From Apoda limacodes (taxonomy: Eukaryota > Arthropoda > Insecta > Lepidoptera > Limacodidae), in NCBI GenBank assembly GCA_946406115.1, contig OX291551.1, positions 5,518,001 to 5,582,000 on the forward strand: a stretch of DNA of 64,000 nucleotides, given 5' to 3'. The notes under the pieces are model-generated. The model did not search any database. It was not told the origin of the DNA and saw only the letters and a program-made list of their open reading frames with translations. This document shows, piece by piece, positions 12,468 to 22,574 of the stretch. A program made the position numbers and the translations under genes. Each line of letters begins with the position of its first letter. Position 1 is the first letter of the stretch.

Positions 12468-13729
12468 GGTAATTCTTTACTTTCCAAGAACGTGAGATTT
12501 TTACGTAACGATGGTTTTAACTGATAGAACACCACATTTAAATACACAGGTAAAATTCAAAAACTCTCGGAGGACACTAGATTTTCACAAAAAAAAACTG
12601 AATTGATTTCATACAAAACCCGCCATTACACACCAAAATTTAAAAATACAAAACATTTTTTTTTCACGAAAATTGTTGCCAGTCTAAAGAGAAAAATAAA
12701 CACAGGATTCAATCGATTTTACTTTTCTCTAATTTTAATCGATAGAAAAGCATATTTATATACTCGAATAAAATCAAAAAACTGGCAGCGAATCCAAACC
12801 TTGCCAAGTTAGGTAGTAAGGAGCGAAGCGACAAGCCATTAGGTTACATGGTGAACACCGCACGAGCCGAGCGAAGCGAACCGTGGCGCAGTGCCAGAAA
12901 CAAATTGTTCTAATTTAGAATTGTTTGGCAGGAGTAGGGGGGGCAGGGTAGACACTGGTTAATTGATCTGAGTGACACAGGTACAATTTGTTTCTGGCGC
13001 TCGCCGACCGCTACCGCGGCACGCTCCGCACGGCTTCGCGCGCTAACTTTCATGTGCTCCGCTTGACTTTGCGCACAAGTTTTTATGTTCCAAAGTGGGT
13101 TGCCGTGACTACACTAAATAACTACATGTTGGTTGTAATATAAAAACTTGCACTCAAAGCCAAGCGGAGCACATGAAAATTAGCGAGCGAAGCCGAGCGG
13201 AGCGTGCCGTGGCAGCGGCCGGCGAGCGCCAGAACCAATTTCTACTTATTTAGTATAGTCACGGCGACCCACTTTGGAACATGAAAACTTACGCGTGAAA
13301 CCAAGCGGAGCACATGAAAGTTAGCGCACGAAGCCGAGCGGAGCGTGCCGCGGCAGCGGCCGGCGAGCGCCAGAACCAATTTCTACTTATTTAGTATAGT
13401 CACGGCAACGCAGCACAAGAAGGTAAGAAAAAAAAGATTCGATTTTCGATTATTACTTTAAAGAGTAAGTACCCGATTGTTGACTACTGGCAACATTGCT
13501 ATTAAAAAAAAAACAACCTGATATTTTTTTCTCTAATGTGTTTTGTTTTTGTAGATATTTATTGTTGTGTAATGGTTGAATTTGTATGAAATTAATTTAT
13601 TTATTTACCGGATAAACTAGTTTCCTCCGAGAGTTTCTGAATTTCATCTTTGTATATAAATGTGGTTTTCTATCAATAGAAATTTTTATTACGTAAATAC
13701 CAGGCGTTCTTGGAAAGTAAAGAATTACC
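12468..13729. mobile_element. non-autonomous DNA transposon, ~120-bp TIRs, 8-bp TSD
   Basis: The left end starts GGTAATTCTTTACTTTCCAA, and the reverse complement of the right end starts with the same 20 bases. Similarity continues for about 118 bp (12468-12585 against 13612-13729), with the first 25 bases identical. The flanks are aaagtaat at 12460-12467 and again at 13730-13737, an exact 8-bp duplication. The interior carries four copies of a GC-rich ~110-bp motif (GAGCGAAGC / GCCGAGCGGAGCG), with one in reverse orientation (about 12980-13100). No transposase is encoded. An 8-bp TSD fits hAT, P or Merlin; the GG terminus would suit Merlin, but the superfamily is not settled. Confidence 0.85.
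12812..13410. repeat. GC-rich internal subrepeats of the 8-bp-TSD element
   Basis: Units at about 12812-12915 (+), 12980-13100 (-), 13140-13265 (+) and 13275-13410 (+) share gcggagcacatgaaa and gccgagcggagcgtgccg blocks. They are much richer in GC and CpG than the surrounding AT-rich DNA. The opposed second and third units could pair as a hairpin. Confidence 0.7.
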
Positions 13730-14599
13730 AAAGTAATACCAGAGCCTTTGAGATTAGTTTTGGCAAATCAAACTTTGTCTCTCATATCGAGACTCTTGAA
13801 TTTTATGACAATAGGTCTGGGTTTATCGCTGGATACACGGCCGATTCGATGGCAGCGTTTAATGTCGTCAATAGAAAATTGAGTAATCTTGAAACCAAGC
13901 TTCCTGATTACTACTTGTTCTACTGTAGCAGCAGTGTCTTCATTATTCTTCTCCTCAATGCCATGAAACAGAAGAATCTTCTGACGGCTGCGCATCTCCT
14001 GGTTGTCAAGTTCTTGTGCCAAAAAATCAATTTCCCGCTGTAGGCTTTGCAGTGATTCATTAATGAAACTTTTAAATAGTGAAAATTCAGTACTAACACT
14101 TGAAGTGGTTGTTTTATCTTTCTCAAATTCAGCCATTTTTTTGTGGAAAAGTTCTGCAATCTCTGACATTGATTGCTTGATGGCCTCAAAAAAAAAAAAA
14201 AAATTCATCTCGCAAGCCGTGGACACAGCTAGGCCATAGTTTTTTTTAGATACTAAAGAATGACGTTAAAATGTCTTTGTAAGTAAACACTATAATTTTT
14301 AGTGATTCAACGCATAAAAGTCATGTTGTACCTGTAAATTTTACTACGCTACTAAGCTGTCATCTGATCTCAGCGAGATCTGTCGCAGGCATTATTACTA
14401 TGTGGTTTATTAGACGTTCCAAAGGTCTGTTATAAGACTATCATACCAGTATAAGACTTATTTAAATCCACTGCTTAGTATGTCTTTTCATTCGTGTGTT
14501 CAGTTAGAATTCTATTGATGATATTGACCAAAAAAAAACTAAAGACTAAAACATTTCATCAATAAAGGCTTACTCTTTTAGAGGAAAAATGAGTGCAAT

Positions 14600-14800
14600 A
14601 CAATTACTTAGTCGGAACACGACGCAGGCGGCTTCCTACTACAGTAATGAGTTTGGCGTACGCCTTCTCACTCTGTTGTGGGGGATTCCCCCTAAGACCC
14701 CCTTCTTTCCCACCGCTGTCGTTACTACGAACAATGACCTCGTATTTCAGGCAAAATTTGTCAAATAAGTTCTTAAAAAAATTACCTTTAATGAAATATG
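14600..14800 (-). repeat. dispersed repeat with ACGAGGTCATTGT core, copy a
   Basis: The core acaatgacctcgtatttca is at 14731-14749, preceded by a C/T-rich tract (cccccttctttcccaccgc) and followed by a GCAAAATTTGTCAAATAA-like stretch. Copies at 26735 and (inverted) 43893 share the same C/T-rich tract and the following AATTGCTAAAA-like bases. The family is not recognised. Confidence 0.6.
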
Positions 14801-15199
14801 TCAACAAAATGTATTTACAAAAATGAATTCCTTTAGACTGAAAAAATGTTACAGGTGAAGTACTAAAAAATCCATTTCATTGGTTCATGTCGAACCACAC
14901 TTAGAGCAGGGTTCAGTCCCCTTACTAGAGTTCAAAAATTGTTTGGCTATATCTCAGAAACTATTTAACTTTAGTAACTCGTGTAGTTTCTTTAGTATTC
15001 GTGTTTAGTTTTTTGTTTTTTAACAATGTGTTCCGGGTAATATCTTCACCGTCACAAACTTATCCAAGAATAACTTGAAAGTGGAACATAGTTTAAAAAA
15101 AAATAGCTTAAAACTTTATAATTAATTTAATAAAAAAATTATTTTCAATTCCCCAATGCCCTATCCGATAGTGTATCTAAAACTTACATTTTACTGTAC

Positions 15200-15360
15200 T
15201 TATAGGTGTACTTATTTATGATATGTATGTATTTACAAAAAAAAAGTAATATATATGTATTTATATCCGTTGTCTAGTACCCATAACACAAGCTTTGCTT
15301 ACTTTGGGGCTAGACGGCGCTGTGTGTAATGTCTAAAAAAAATATTTATTTATTTATTTT
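15200..15360 (+). repeat. lepidopteran (ATTT)n-tailed repeat
   Basis: It has the phrase ccgttgtctagtacccataa, then acaagctttgcttactttgg, ggcgctgtgtgtaatgtc and a tail of TTTATTTATTTATTT (15343-15360). Reverse copies with the same order lie at 27085-27300 and 46920-47130. Those extend into a tRNA-like B-box region (gggattcgaagggtgtgg), which suggests a SINE or a LINE 3' end. Confidence 0.6.
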
Positions 15361-15719
15361 ACACAGCGTGGGTGAGGCACCCTCAAAAATTGTAATGGAA
15401 ATCCATGCATATCTTTGTAGCGGCTGTAATGAACAGGGGCATAAAGGTAAATAGCCAATAGTAGAATTGATTTTTCAGTGAGTAAATCAATAATTCCAAA
15501 TAAATAGTTAAAAAAACATGCAGATGCTACATTATGAAGTTAATAACAAGTTTTCTAGTCACATCTAGTCTTTGCCGATTTTCGATTTATTTAAGCAAAT
15601 TTGCTATACAAGTAATTATTTCGCCTATACTACGATCATATGCCATGTTGTATTTAGAATTCGCCTGGCTTTATGACCTTTTTTTAGGCTTGAAAAATAA
15701 TTAATTTTACCAAAAGTCG

Positions 15720-16015
15720 ATGATGGCCGAGGGGTTTAAATTTCACTTCACGTCCCAAGTGGCGGAGGTTCGAACCCCGTGTGCGAACCAATGAGTCTTT
15801 TCTTAATTTCTCAAGTACCCTGATTCATACCACTGGCTTTTCGGTGAAAGAAAACATCGTTAGGAAACCTGCATACGTCAAGAAAAAAAAAGGCGTATGT
15901 GAAGTCCACATTCCGCACTGGGCCCGCGTGAGGACTATCGCCCAAATCACCCTCGCTAATGAGGGTAGGCCGTGCCCAAACAGTGGGGACATATGAAGGC
16001 TGGCAAGAAGAAGAA
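15720..16015 (+). mobile_element. tRNA-derived SINE, near full length
   Basis: The head resembles a class II (Leu/Ser-like) tRNA: A-box-like TGATGGCCGAGGGG at 15721 and B-box-like GGTTCGAACCCC at about 15767-15778. The body contains gaaacctgcatacgtcaag and the 3' part gtaggccgtgcccaaacagt followed by ggggacat, ending in an A/G-rich tail (gaagaagaaaa). Related copies: 53420-53530 (+, tail only) and 56850-57495 (-, interrupted by a MITE). Confidence 0.75.
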
Positions 16016-16997
16016 AAATTTTATCACAAAAAGGCATGACTTTACAATCGTACGACGTATCGTTACGATGTGATCAATGTAAAACAAACAACTTTGCAAT
16101 AAAAAAAATAATCAGACAATGTCATCTGTGCGACAAATCTGAACTATTGATAAAATATAGCTTCACTTAACTTCACGATATACTATACTAAATATATATT
16201 ATACAATACTAATCTCTTACTGAGCTCTTAGTAGTTTAAGAAGGCTTTGACTGCGATATACAGATGGCTTCTGAAAACAATATTCATTTACATATATGTA
16301 TAATTTTGTAGATAACTTGTACAGATAAAGACATAGCTAATATAATCCTTTCAAAAGGTCGTTGTTAATTATTAATAGCTTTTATTCTTTCTTATATTTA
16401 CAAATGCCAAGTTTAATTAAAATCCTAGGGAAAAAGCTTCTACATGGACCGTTAATTTAATTAATTGAAATAAATCTTAATTGTTCTCTTTAATCCTTTG
16501 TTAAAAGCTTAGCAAGTACTTTAGAGCACTTTCTAGAGAATTTCATTTTAATTTAATTGAATTGGTAATTTAAATTTGTATTATTCTTTAGTTTGTTTAT
16601 ATTTCTAATTTATAATAAAAGCTATTAGTACTACAGTCCTACTTATTACAGTTCCTGGTCTTTGATTTTATTTCTTGTTACTCTAAAGTTGGTACTTTAT
16701 GACTTTCCGGACGTTTATAAAGCCAGCTTAGTTCAGGTGCATTGTATATTAACTTTACACAGTGAACTGCAAGCAGCACCACCGCAAAAGTAAGTCCGGG
16801 TGTAGTTGTAAAGGTCAGTAGCTAAAAGAAAAAAAACCGCATTGAATCATGAACAGAGTAATAGTGATGAGCCCACTATCTGCTAAGCAGGTTTAAAAAG
16901 TGGTTGATAAAAAGAGGCTGTTGTCTCCAACATTATGATCTAGGTGTTTATCTGGGCAGAATAATGGGGCTATGACTTTGGGGATCAAAGTCGTGAT
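16016..16997. other. AT-rich intergenic stretch, no gene seen
   Basis: No coding frame or shared repeat recognised; short A/T-rich tracts only. Confidence 0.45.
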
Positions 16998-17051
16998 GTT
17001 GTTAATACATACAATGTTGTAAATACATACAATGTTGTAAATACAAACAAT
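16998..17051. repeat. 18-bp tandem repeat, three units
   Basis: Unit gttgtaaatacatacaat repeated three times with two or three mismatches (the first unit has T for A at position 6, the third has ACAAACAAT). Confidence 0.9.
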
Positions 17052-17625
17052 CATTTAAGTATTATTTAAATAAATGAAGCTTCGAAACTAAAACCCGACT
17101 ATGTAAAAATAAATATAAAATATTATACCTCTATAAAATCAAAACCCAGATTCAATTACAAAAGTCTTTAAATTAATGTCTTATTTCAGATTGGGTAATT
17201 TTTTAAACAAAATGCATTTTTAAGAAAATCCTACATCCCATACAACAACTCCGAAATTTAAAATAATAGTCCAGTTTTGAACGAAAATGAAAGCAATCAT
17301 ACAAATACATACACACATGATAAAATTGCAAAGATTAAAGGTTGACTAGAAGAAATCCCCTATAGCCCGCCTTCTGTATAATAGTCATAGTTTTAATTTT
17401 TATAAATGAACTTTGTTACCTTAATTTATAAAATAAAGTGAAGATCTAAATACAAAATTTAATTCAACATGCTCTAAGACATACAGTTGATGCTTTCATA
17501 TATTACCAATCGAAACAATTTGTAAAATTTAGCAGATAATACAGTGTGGGTGTACTATGTATTGTTATTTTCTTCGGCTACACTTACCTTATCCTTTGTT
17601 ACAAAAAGTCTAGTGCCAGCGCTTT

Positions 17626-17679
17626 ATCGTGCGTGCACCCGGACCCGCTGCGTGTCCCCACTTCAGGTGCACGCACGAT
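17626..17679. repeat. perfect 14-bp inverted repeat (hairpin), 26-nt loop
   Basis: The arms atcgtgcgtgcacc (17626-17639) and ggtgcacgcacgat (17666-17679) are exact reverse complements. The surrounding 17540-17900 is a GC-rich island in AT-rich DNA, with further gcacgcag and cccggacc repeats. It may be a decayed transposon end or a structured element; its function is unknown. Confidence 0.8.
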
Positions 17680-18229
17680 GTAACGTTGCAGTGTCACGTG
17701 AATGTTATGTGTTCAGTACAATCCACTACATTCTAAAATTTTAAAGACATTAAAAGAAATAACGCCTGCGTGCGAGATCCTAATTATGTACAGCGGGTCG
17801 CCCGCCGGATGTATCGTTATGAGACGCACGCAGTGGGCGCCCGGACCATACAGTGTCGGCCCAGGGTTGCTTATCTTCAATATACGAGTGCATACCTATA
17901 TAATGTTTCTTTGTTTATGACACATTAAATAACTTTTCTCAGTTCACAAATTGTGAGTCTGAATCTTAAAGTTTTTTTACTTTTGTAGGACCTAAGTAAG
18001 AAACTTTTAACCGAGACATATCGAAGTACAAACTGAAAGAACCTAGTGAAATTAACTTATTCTGCTAGTTGATTTAACTTTCTCATTGATGTTTTCATCA
18101 ATAATTTTATATGTAATAAAAAGTCCGTCATTTTGTGAAACTGGATCAAATAAGTTTTGTAACTTGTTTGCTGCTGAGAATAATTTGGTTTTTATATTTG
18201 TCATTAAGATAGGTCAAAGATATATAATT

Positions 18230-18500
18230 TCTTTTTTATCACACAGGTGACAAACAAGTTTACGACCCTTCTTATATTAAATCGTCACTGTACCCTGAGT
18301 ATACTTAAAACACAATATAGAGCATTTCTCGCATGTTGTCAATCTTGTAAAAATCGAATCACTCCCTTCTTGAAGAACCCCACAGTACAGTCTCTAGGAA
18401 TAATCTAATCAGGCAGCTTATTCCACAACCTAAATGTGCACCTATGAAATCGGAGAGTGCATGGCCATTTACTCATACCTGTCACGACCTTACCCGTTAC
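18230..18500 (-). mobile_element. jockey-like LINE 3' fragment, strongly decayed (family A, copy 6)
   Basis: It aligns to the 3' end of the family: acaggtgacaaacaagttta at the end, then ttcttgaagaaccccacag, and a decayed cattccacaacct block. There is no open frame. Confidence 0.55.
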
Positions 18501-19017
18501 ATAGAATTTATAGATTTTAATTTTGAAAAAAATATATTTAGTAAAAAGTACTGCCCATTAAAATTTACCATAACATAAAAATGAGCTAGGAATCCTATGA
18601 GAAGAGAGAAGTAAACATTTTCCCGTTCCAATAATAATCAATCAAAACCGAATGGACGCTTTTATAATTTACCGGCGACCGGCACGGCACGTTACGTTTT
18701 CCGCGTCACGATAAAGTATGCTCTCTTAACGGTAACGTCACATCGTGAGCGGCAACGGTATGCTAGCCGTCTACACTAAGCTCCCTATGAAATCAAAAAA
18801 TTCAAAGTGTAGTGTCATAATAATAAAAAATAATTGACTGAGTGAAACCCGTTCAAGGATACACAGCGCAGACTCGCGCATCATGTATGTAATAAAAGTC
18901 ACTCACGTCACCCGGGGCTTGTATCGCGTCGCACAAATTTATTTTTCTAATGTATACGCTTAGCTGTCTGATACTTTTGTAAATAAGACTGACACAATAG
19001 TGTCCTATATAGGTACC
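18501..19017. other. intergenic, GC-richer patch without a gene
   Basis: A short GC-richer patch near 18655-18775 (ttataatttaccggcgaccg) resembles, in inverted orientation, sequence near 21790-21910 (aacggtaaattataaaatta). This weak pair may belong to one repeat family. No gene is seen. Confidence 0.35.
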
Positions 19018-20880
19018 TTTTTTTTTACAAACAAGCCTACGGTCCGCCTGATGGTAAGCGGTCACCGTAGCCTATGGACGCTTGTAACACCAAGGGCATC
19101 ACTCGCGCGTTGCCGACCCTTTAAAAATCTAATAACTTCTTTCTTGAAGAACCCCATACTGTAGTCCTTAGAGAAAACCTTGGCAGGGAGCTCATTCCAC
19201 AACCCAAGCGTTAGCAGGAGGAAGTTTCTCTGAAACCGCACTGTACGCGCCAATTTCGGTTCTAAAGTGTGAGAATTAATTCCCTGCCGATGGCGAGCGG
19301 TGCGATGGTAGAAAGTAGCCGTAGGCATCATTTCGGACAATTCCTCAAAAATTGTACAAGCGGTAGAACACACACAGGGAGGCAAAGTCTCTCCTCAGAC
19401 TTAGGGGCTCGATACCGCAAGTGAGTTTAGGATCGTCGACAATTCTCACAGCCCGTCGTTGAACCGAGTCAAAAGGGTCAAGCTGGTATCCGGGTGCACC
19501 CGCCCAGAGATGGCAGCAGTACTCCATATGGGGCCGGACTTGCGACTTGTAAAACAGCAACCTTTGCCCCGACCTGAAGTACTGCTTCGCTCTGTTGAGT
19601 ACATTAAGTTTTTTGGACGCCAGCTTTACCTTGTCTAGCAAGTGATCTCGGAACTGAACATCGCTGGAAATGTGAACATCAAGGATCCCAATGCTCTTGG
19701 AGATGGAGAGGGGAGTGTTCTGGAATTGTGGGACTACAGGGAATGGGGTTTTGTTAGCGGTGAACGCGCAGGCTTGTGTCTTTGAAAGGTTGAATCGGAC
19801 CAAGTTTTCCCGTCCCCAGTCAGAGACCTTGGACAGACTGATCTCAATTTGAGACACAAGTTCTTCACGTTTTTCCTCCACAACAGAACGAGGGACGGCA
19901 CGGCCCGTGTAATAAGCGTTCACAGTACTGTCATCGGCATAGCAATGTATGTTTTTGATCTCCAACATATCATTGATGTGCAGTAGAAACAGCGTAGGAG
20001 GCAGCACAGAGCCTTGCGGGACACCAGCATTAATATCCATGCTATCAGAGCAACTACCGTCAACTACGGTTCGTATGCGTCTGCTGGACAAAAAGCTAGC
20101 CACCCATTTGCACAAACCCTCCGGTACTCCGTACGATGGCAACTTCGATAGAAGACCCAGGTGCCAGACTCGATCGAACGCCTTCGCTATGTCCAGGCTA
20201 CATGCCAATGACTGAATCTCAATGGCAAGTGCCCATCGGTGTGTGAGATACACTAGACGGTCACCAGTCAAGCGATCGTGGCGAAAGCCATATTGACGGT
20301 CACTGACCAGGTCGTGTTATTCTAGCCATCTTAGAAGCTGTTTGTTGATCACGCGCTCCATCACCTTGGGGAGGAGAAAGGTAATAGCGATAGGCCTGCA
20401 ATTCGATGGATCTGATGTATCGCACTTTTTGAGTCCCGGGTGCACATTCGCAGACTTTCATGAAAACAGAAATTGCCAAGTGTGATAGGAAAGCGCGACG
20501 AGGCGTGTGAGTACAGTACGTAACTCAAGAGCACACTGCTTGAGCACCACTGCTGGTATACCGTCTGGCCCACTCGACTTATGAACGTCTAGAGAAAACA
20601 ACGCCCGCCGGACCTCCCGCAGTGTTATGGAGATTTCCGGCATGGTCTTGCCGCACCACGGTATAGTAGGTGGTACAGCGCCTTCATCGTTCATATTCGA
20701 GTTTGAGGCAAAGAGACTGCCCAGTAGATCGGCTTTAATTTTAGCACTATGGACCAAGTCACAATCGGTCTTTCGCAGTGGTGGTAAAGATGACTGGCAA
20801 AAGTTCCCTTCGGCAGCTTTGGCAAGCGACCAGAAAGCACGACTCCCAGAAGGATAGCCGCAAGTCACCCACCTGCTCTG
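19018..20880 (-). mobile_element. jockey-like LINE, longest copy of family A (RT + C-terminus)
   Basis: On the minus strand, 20868-20458 encodes the pre-RT region (HKSSGPDGIPAVVLKQCA). After a frameshift, 20271-19345 encodes 308 residues with RT motif A (LDIAKAFDRVWH), motif B (GVPQGSVLPPTLFL) and motif C (CYADDS). Compared with the copy at 5575-6055, an 8-base deletion near 19348 shifts the frame, and the C-terminus continues in 19385-19062 (TLGLWNELPAKVF). The 3' end is at about 19018 next to a T run (its poly-A). The endonuclease domain is missing, so the copy is 5'-truncated near 20880. It is non-autonomous but clearly the best preserved family member here. Confidence 0.85.
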
Positions 20881-20944
20881 CCGATGAATTGGAATTTATG
20901 CTACTTTTTATTATTTTTAAGCCATACACAGAACTATATATATA

Positions 20945-21540
20945 TAATACTTAGGATTGATTTTGAAAGTGTTTTACGAATTCTATCCAATGGTATCAAT
21001 AATGGTTTGTATAGTAAATTGGATCCATCCGAAAATTTTATGTTTTCAGCTTCCATACATTTAGTATGGCGACATAGCCCTCATCGCATTATATGATATA
21101 TAAATAATTTTAATATTACAGTATTAACATAGTATCTCTTTTTTCAACATTAGAATACGCCATGATTACTTAATAAAACCGCAAAACTTTTTTGTACAGA
21201 CAAAATAGTAGGTAATTTTTTTGGCACCATTCCTTTTTTTTATTAAATCAAAGCAAAATAATTAAATTCATACAGCTGGTATCTTTTATTATACTTAAGT
21301 AGAGTGTGACGACGCGGAGTATAGACACGTGTATCTACTAGCTATCACCATTATTGATACAGATATTAATTAGTACATAATATATTTTTAAGTGCGTACC
21401 TAAATAATAAAATATCTCACTTCATATCGCCACACTAAATGTATGTAAAATTTTCATATAGATCCAGTTTATTTAACCATTATTAACACTATTAGATAGA
21501 ATTCGTGAAGCACTTTCAGGATTAAAATCGATATTTCGAT
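20945..21540. mobile_element. foldback (MITE-like) element with ~110-bp inverted arms
   Basis: The left arm (about 20955-21080) and the reverse complement of the right arm (about 21422-21530) share tgaaagtg, acgaattctat, caataatggtt, gaaaattttat and catacatttagt blocks in the same order, with many point differences. The interior (about 340 bp) is AT-rich and non-coding. It lies 65 bp beyond the 5' truncation of the LINE at 19018-20880. Ends and target duplication are not resolved. Confidence 0.65.
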
Positions 21541-22574
21541 CACAAAGTTTCTTAACAGATACAAAATTTCAATACACAAGTCCTATGAGAGGCGCTAGGT
21601 ATTACACATTAATAGTATTACACAATAACTTAGTGTACAAAAAGCGTTAATTATGGTGTATGCCACCAGTTATGGAAAAAATGTTTTACAAAAGACGTAT
21701 TTATTTTTGCGGTGTTAGTGAAATCACAAAGAAAAAGTAGAGTGCATATTCACTGTTATACTAGTATTATTTATTATTCTTATTATCGTTCCGTGCGACG
21801 ATAAATTATAAGACCGTCCATTTTCTACGTTATTGTGATGTCGTGGACGTTCACGATAAAATTGAGCCGTTCCATGCAACGGTAAATTATAAAATTATAA
21901 AAGCATCCAATAGATTGCAAGTATCTTTCAGTTGGAACACTAAATGCATTCCTAAAACATCATTAGTAATAAATAACTCAAAGCTCACAACGCTTTACAG
22001 ATAATCAAAACTTCTCTCCTTGTCCTTTTTCACCTTTCTTTAAAAGTGTTTTTTCTTTAAACAACAGCCAGACAAATATTAAATAAAAACAAATATGTTT
22101 AGTAGGTACTAAGAAACTTTTAGATCCCAACCGAGATTTATATCAGAGTCCGAACTCAAGAAGCCTGAAGGACCCTACTGGAACTAACTCACTTTAGCAA
22201 CACGGTTGTCATCGATTTTAGATTAAGGAAGTACGTAACGTTGTAAAACTTGATCAAATAAGTTTTCTGACCTCTGTCTTGCTGATAGTTATCTGTTTTT
22301 TATTAGTTTTACTTCACTTTGCAAAATAGATTTATGAGGGTAAACAATAGCAAATTATATCTTTAATATAAATATATTTATACGTAGGTACACATATACA
22401 ACAACAAATTTAGTAACAAAATAAATAAATATAGGCTTAAAATCTAAATATAGCAAGGCTGCCGATCGAAACCAAATAACTTCGCCGCGGGTTTCCATTT
22501 GTGACGAGTGCCACGAATGCACATGCTGGTAGCTCGGACTATAGATACTGTTATTCGAGCCCTTAGTCATCCCA
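21541..22574. other. AT-rich intergenic stretch, no gene seen
   Basis: No coding frame was recognised. 22355-22570 is the 3' flank of the LINE that follows and has no recognisable domain. Confidence 0.45.

Larger units (their letters stand above)
12120..14240 (-). mobile_element. LINE ORF1 (coiled coil + RRM-like), split by an insertion
   Basis: The N-terminal half (14226-13768) has a Phe run from a poly-T/poly-A tract, a heptad-rich helix (about residues 15-85) and an L1-ORF1-like RRM region (RSRQKILLFHGIEE ... DDIKRCHRIGR ... RPIVIKFKS). The C-terminal half (12449-12135) starts SEFLTKSRHNIFMAARLQYG and ends in a basic Ser/Arg tail. The halves are separated by a 1262-bp element with an 8-bp target duplication (see 12468-13729). 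Removing one duplication rejoins the frame exactly at Gly-Ile-Thr-Phe-Ser-Glu. One internal TGA near 13765 marks decay. It may belong with the ORF2 piece at 9850-11420, the same strand and order, but that link is inference. Confidence 0.7.

Noticed and set aside
13660..14043. 127-codon plus-strand protein
   Set aside because: It lies opposite the LINE ORF1 and the TIR of the inserted element; the minus strand explains the sequence.
11430..14240. ORF1 (12120-14240) and ORF2 (9850-11420) as one certain LINE
   Set aside because: Same strand and order, but 700 bp of AT-rich unassigned sequence lies between them; kept as separate entries because the link is not shown.
15720..15795. Functional tRNA gene
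   Set aside because: A- and B-box-like motifs are present, but the acceptor stem and anticodon arm do not form; the match continues into a SINE body found at other sites.
19949..20857. Plus-strand frames of 76-88 codons
   Set aside because: Antisense shadows of the jockey-like reverse transcriptase.
18600..21960. Single large transposon with the TTATAATTTACCG patches as its inverted ends
   Set aside because: The two patches are only weakly similar over about 25 bp, and the similarity occurs twice on the right side; the interior is explained by a LINE and a separate foldback element.
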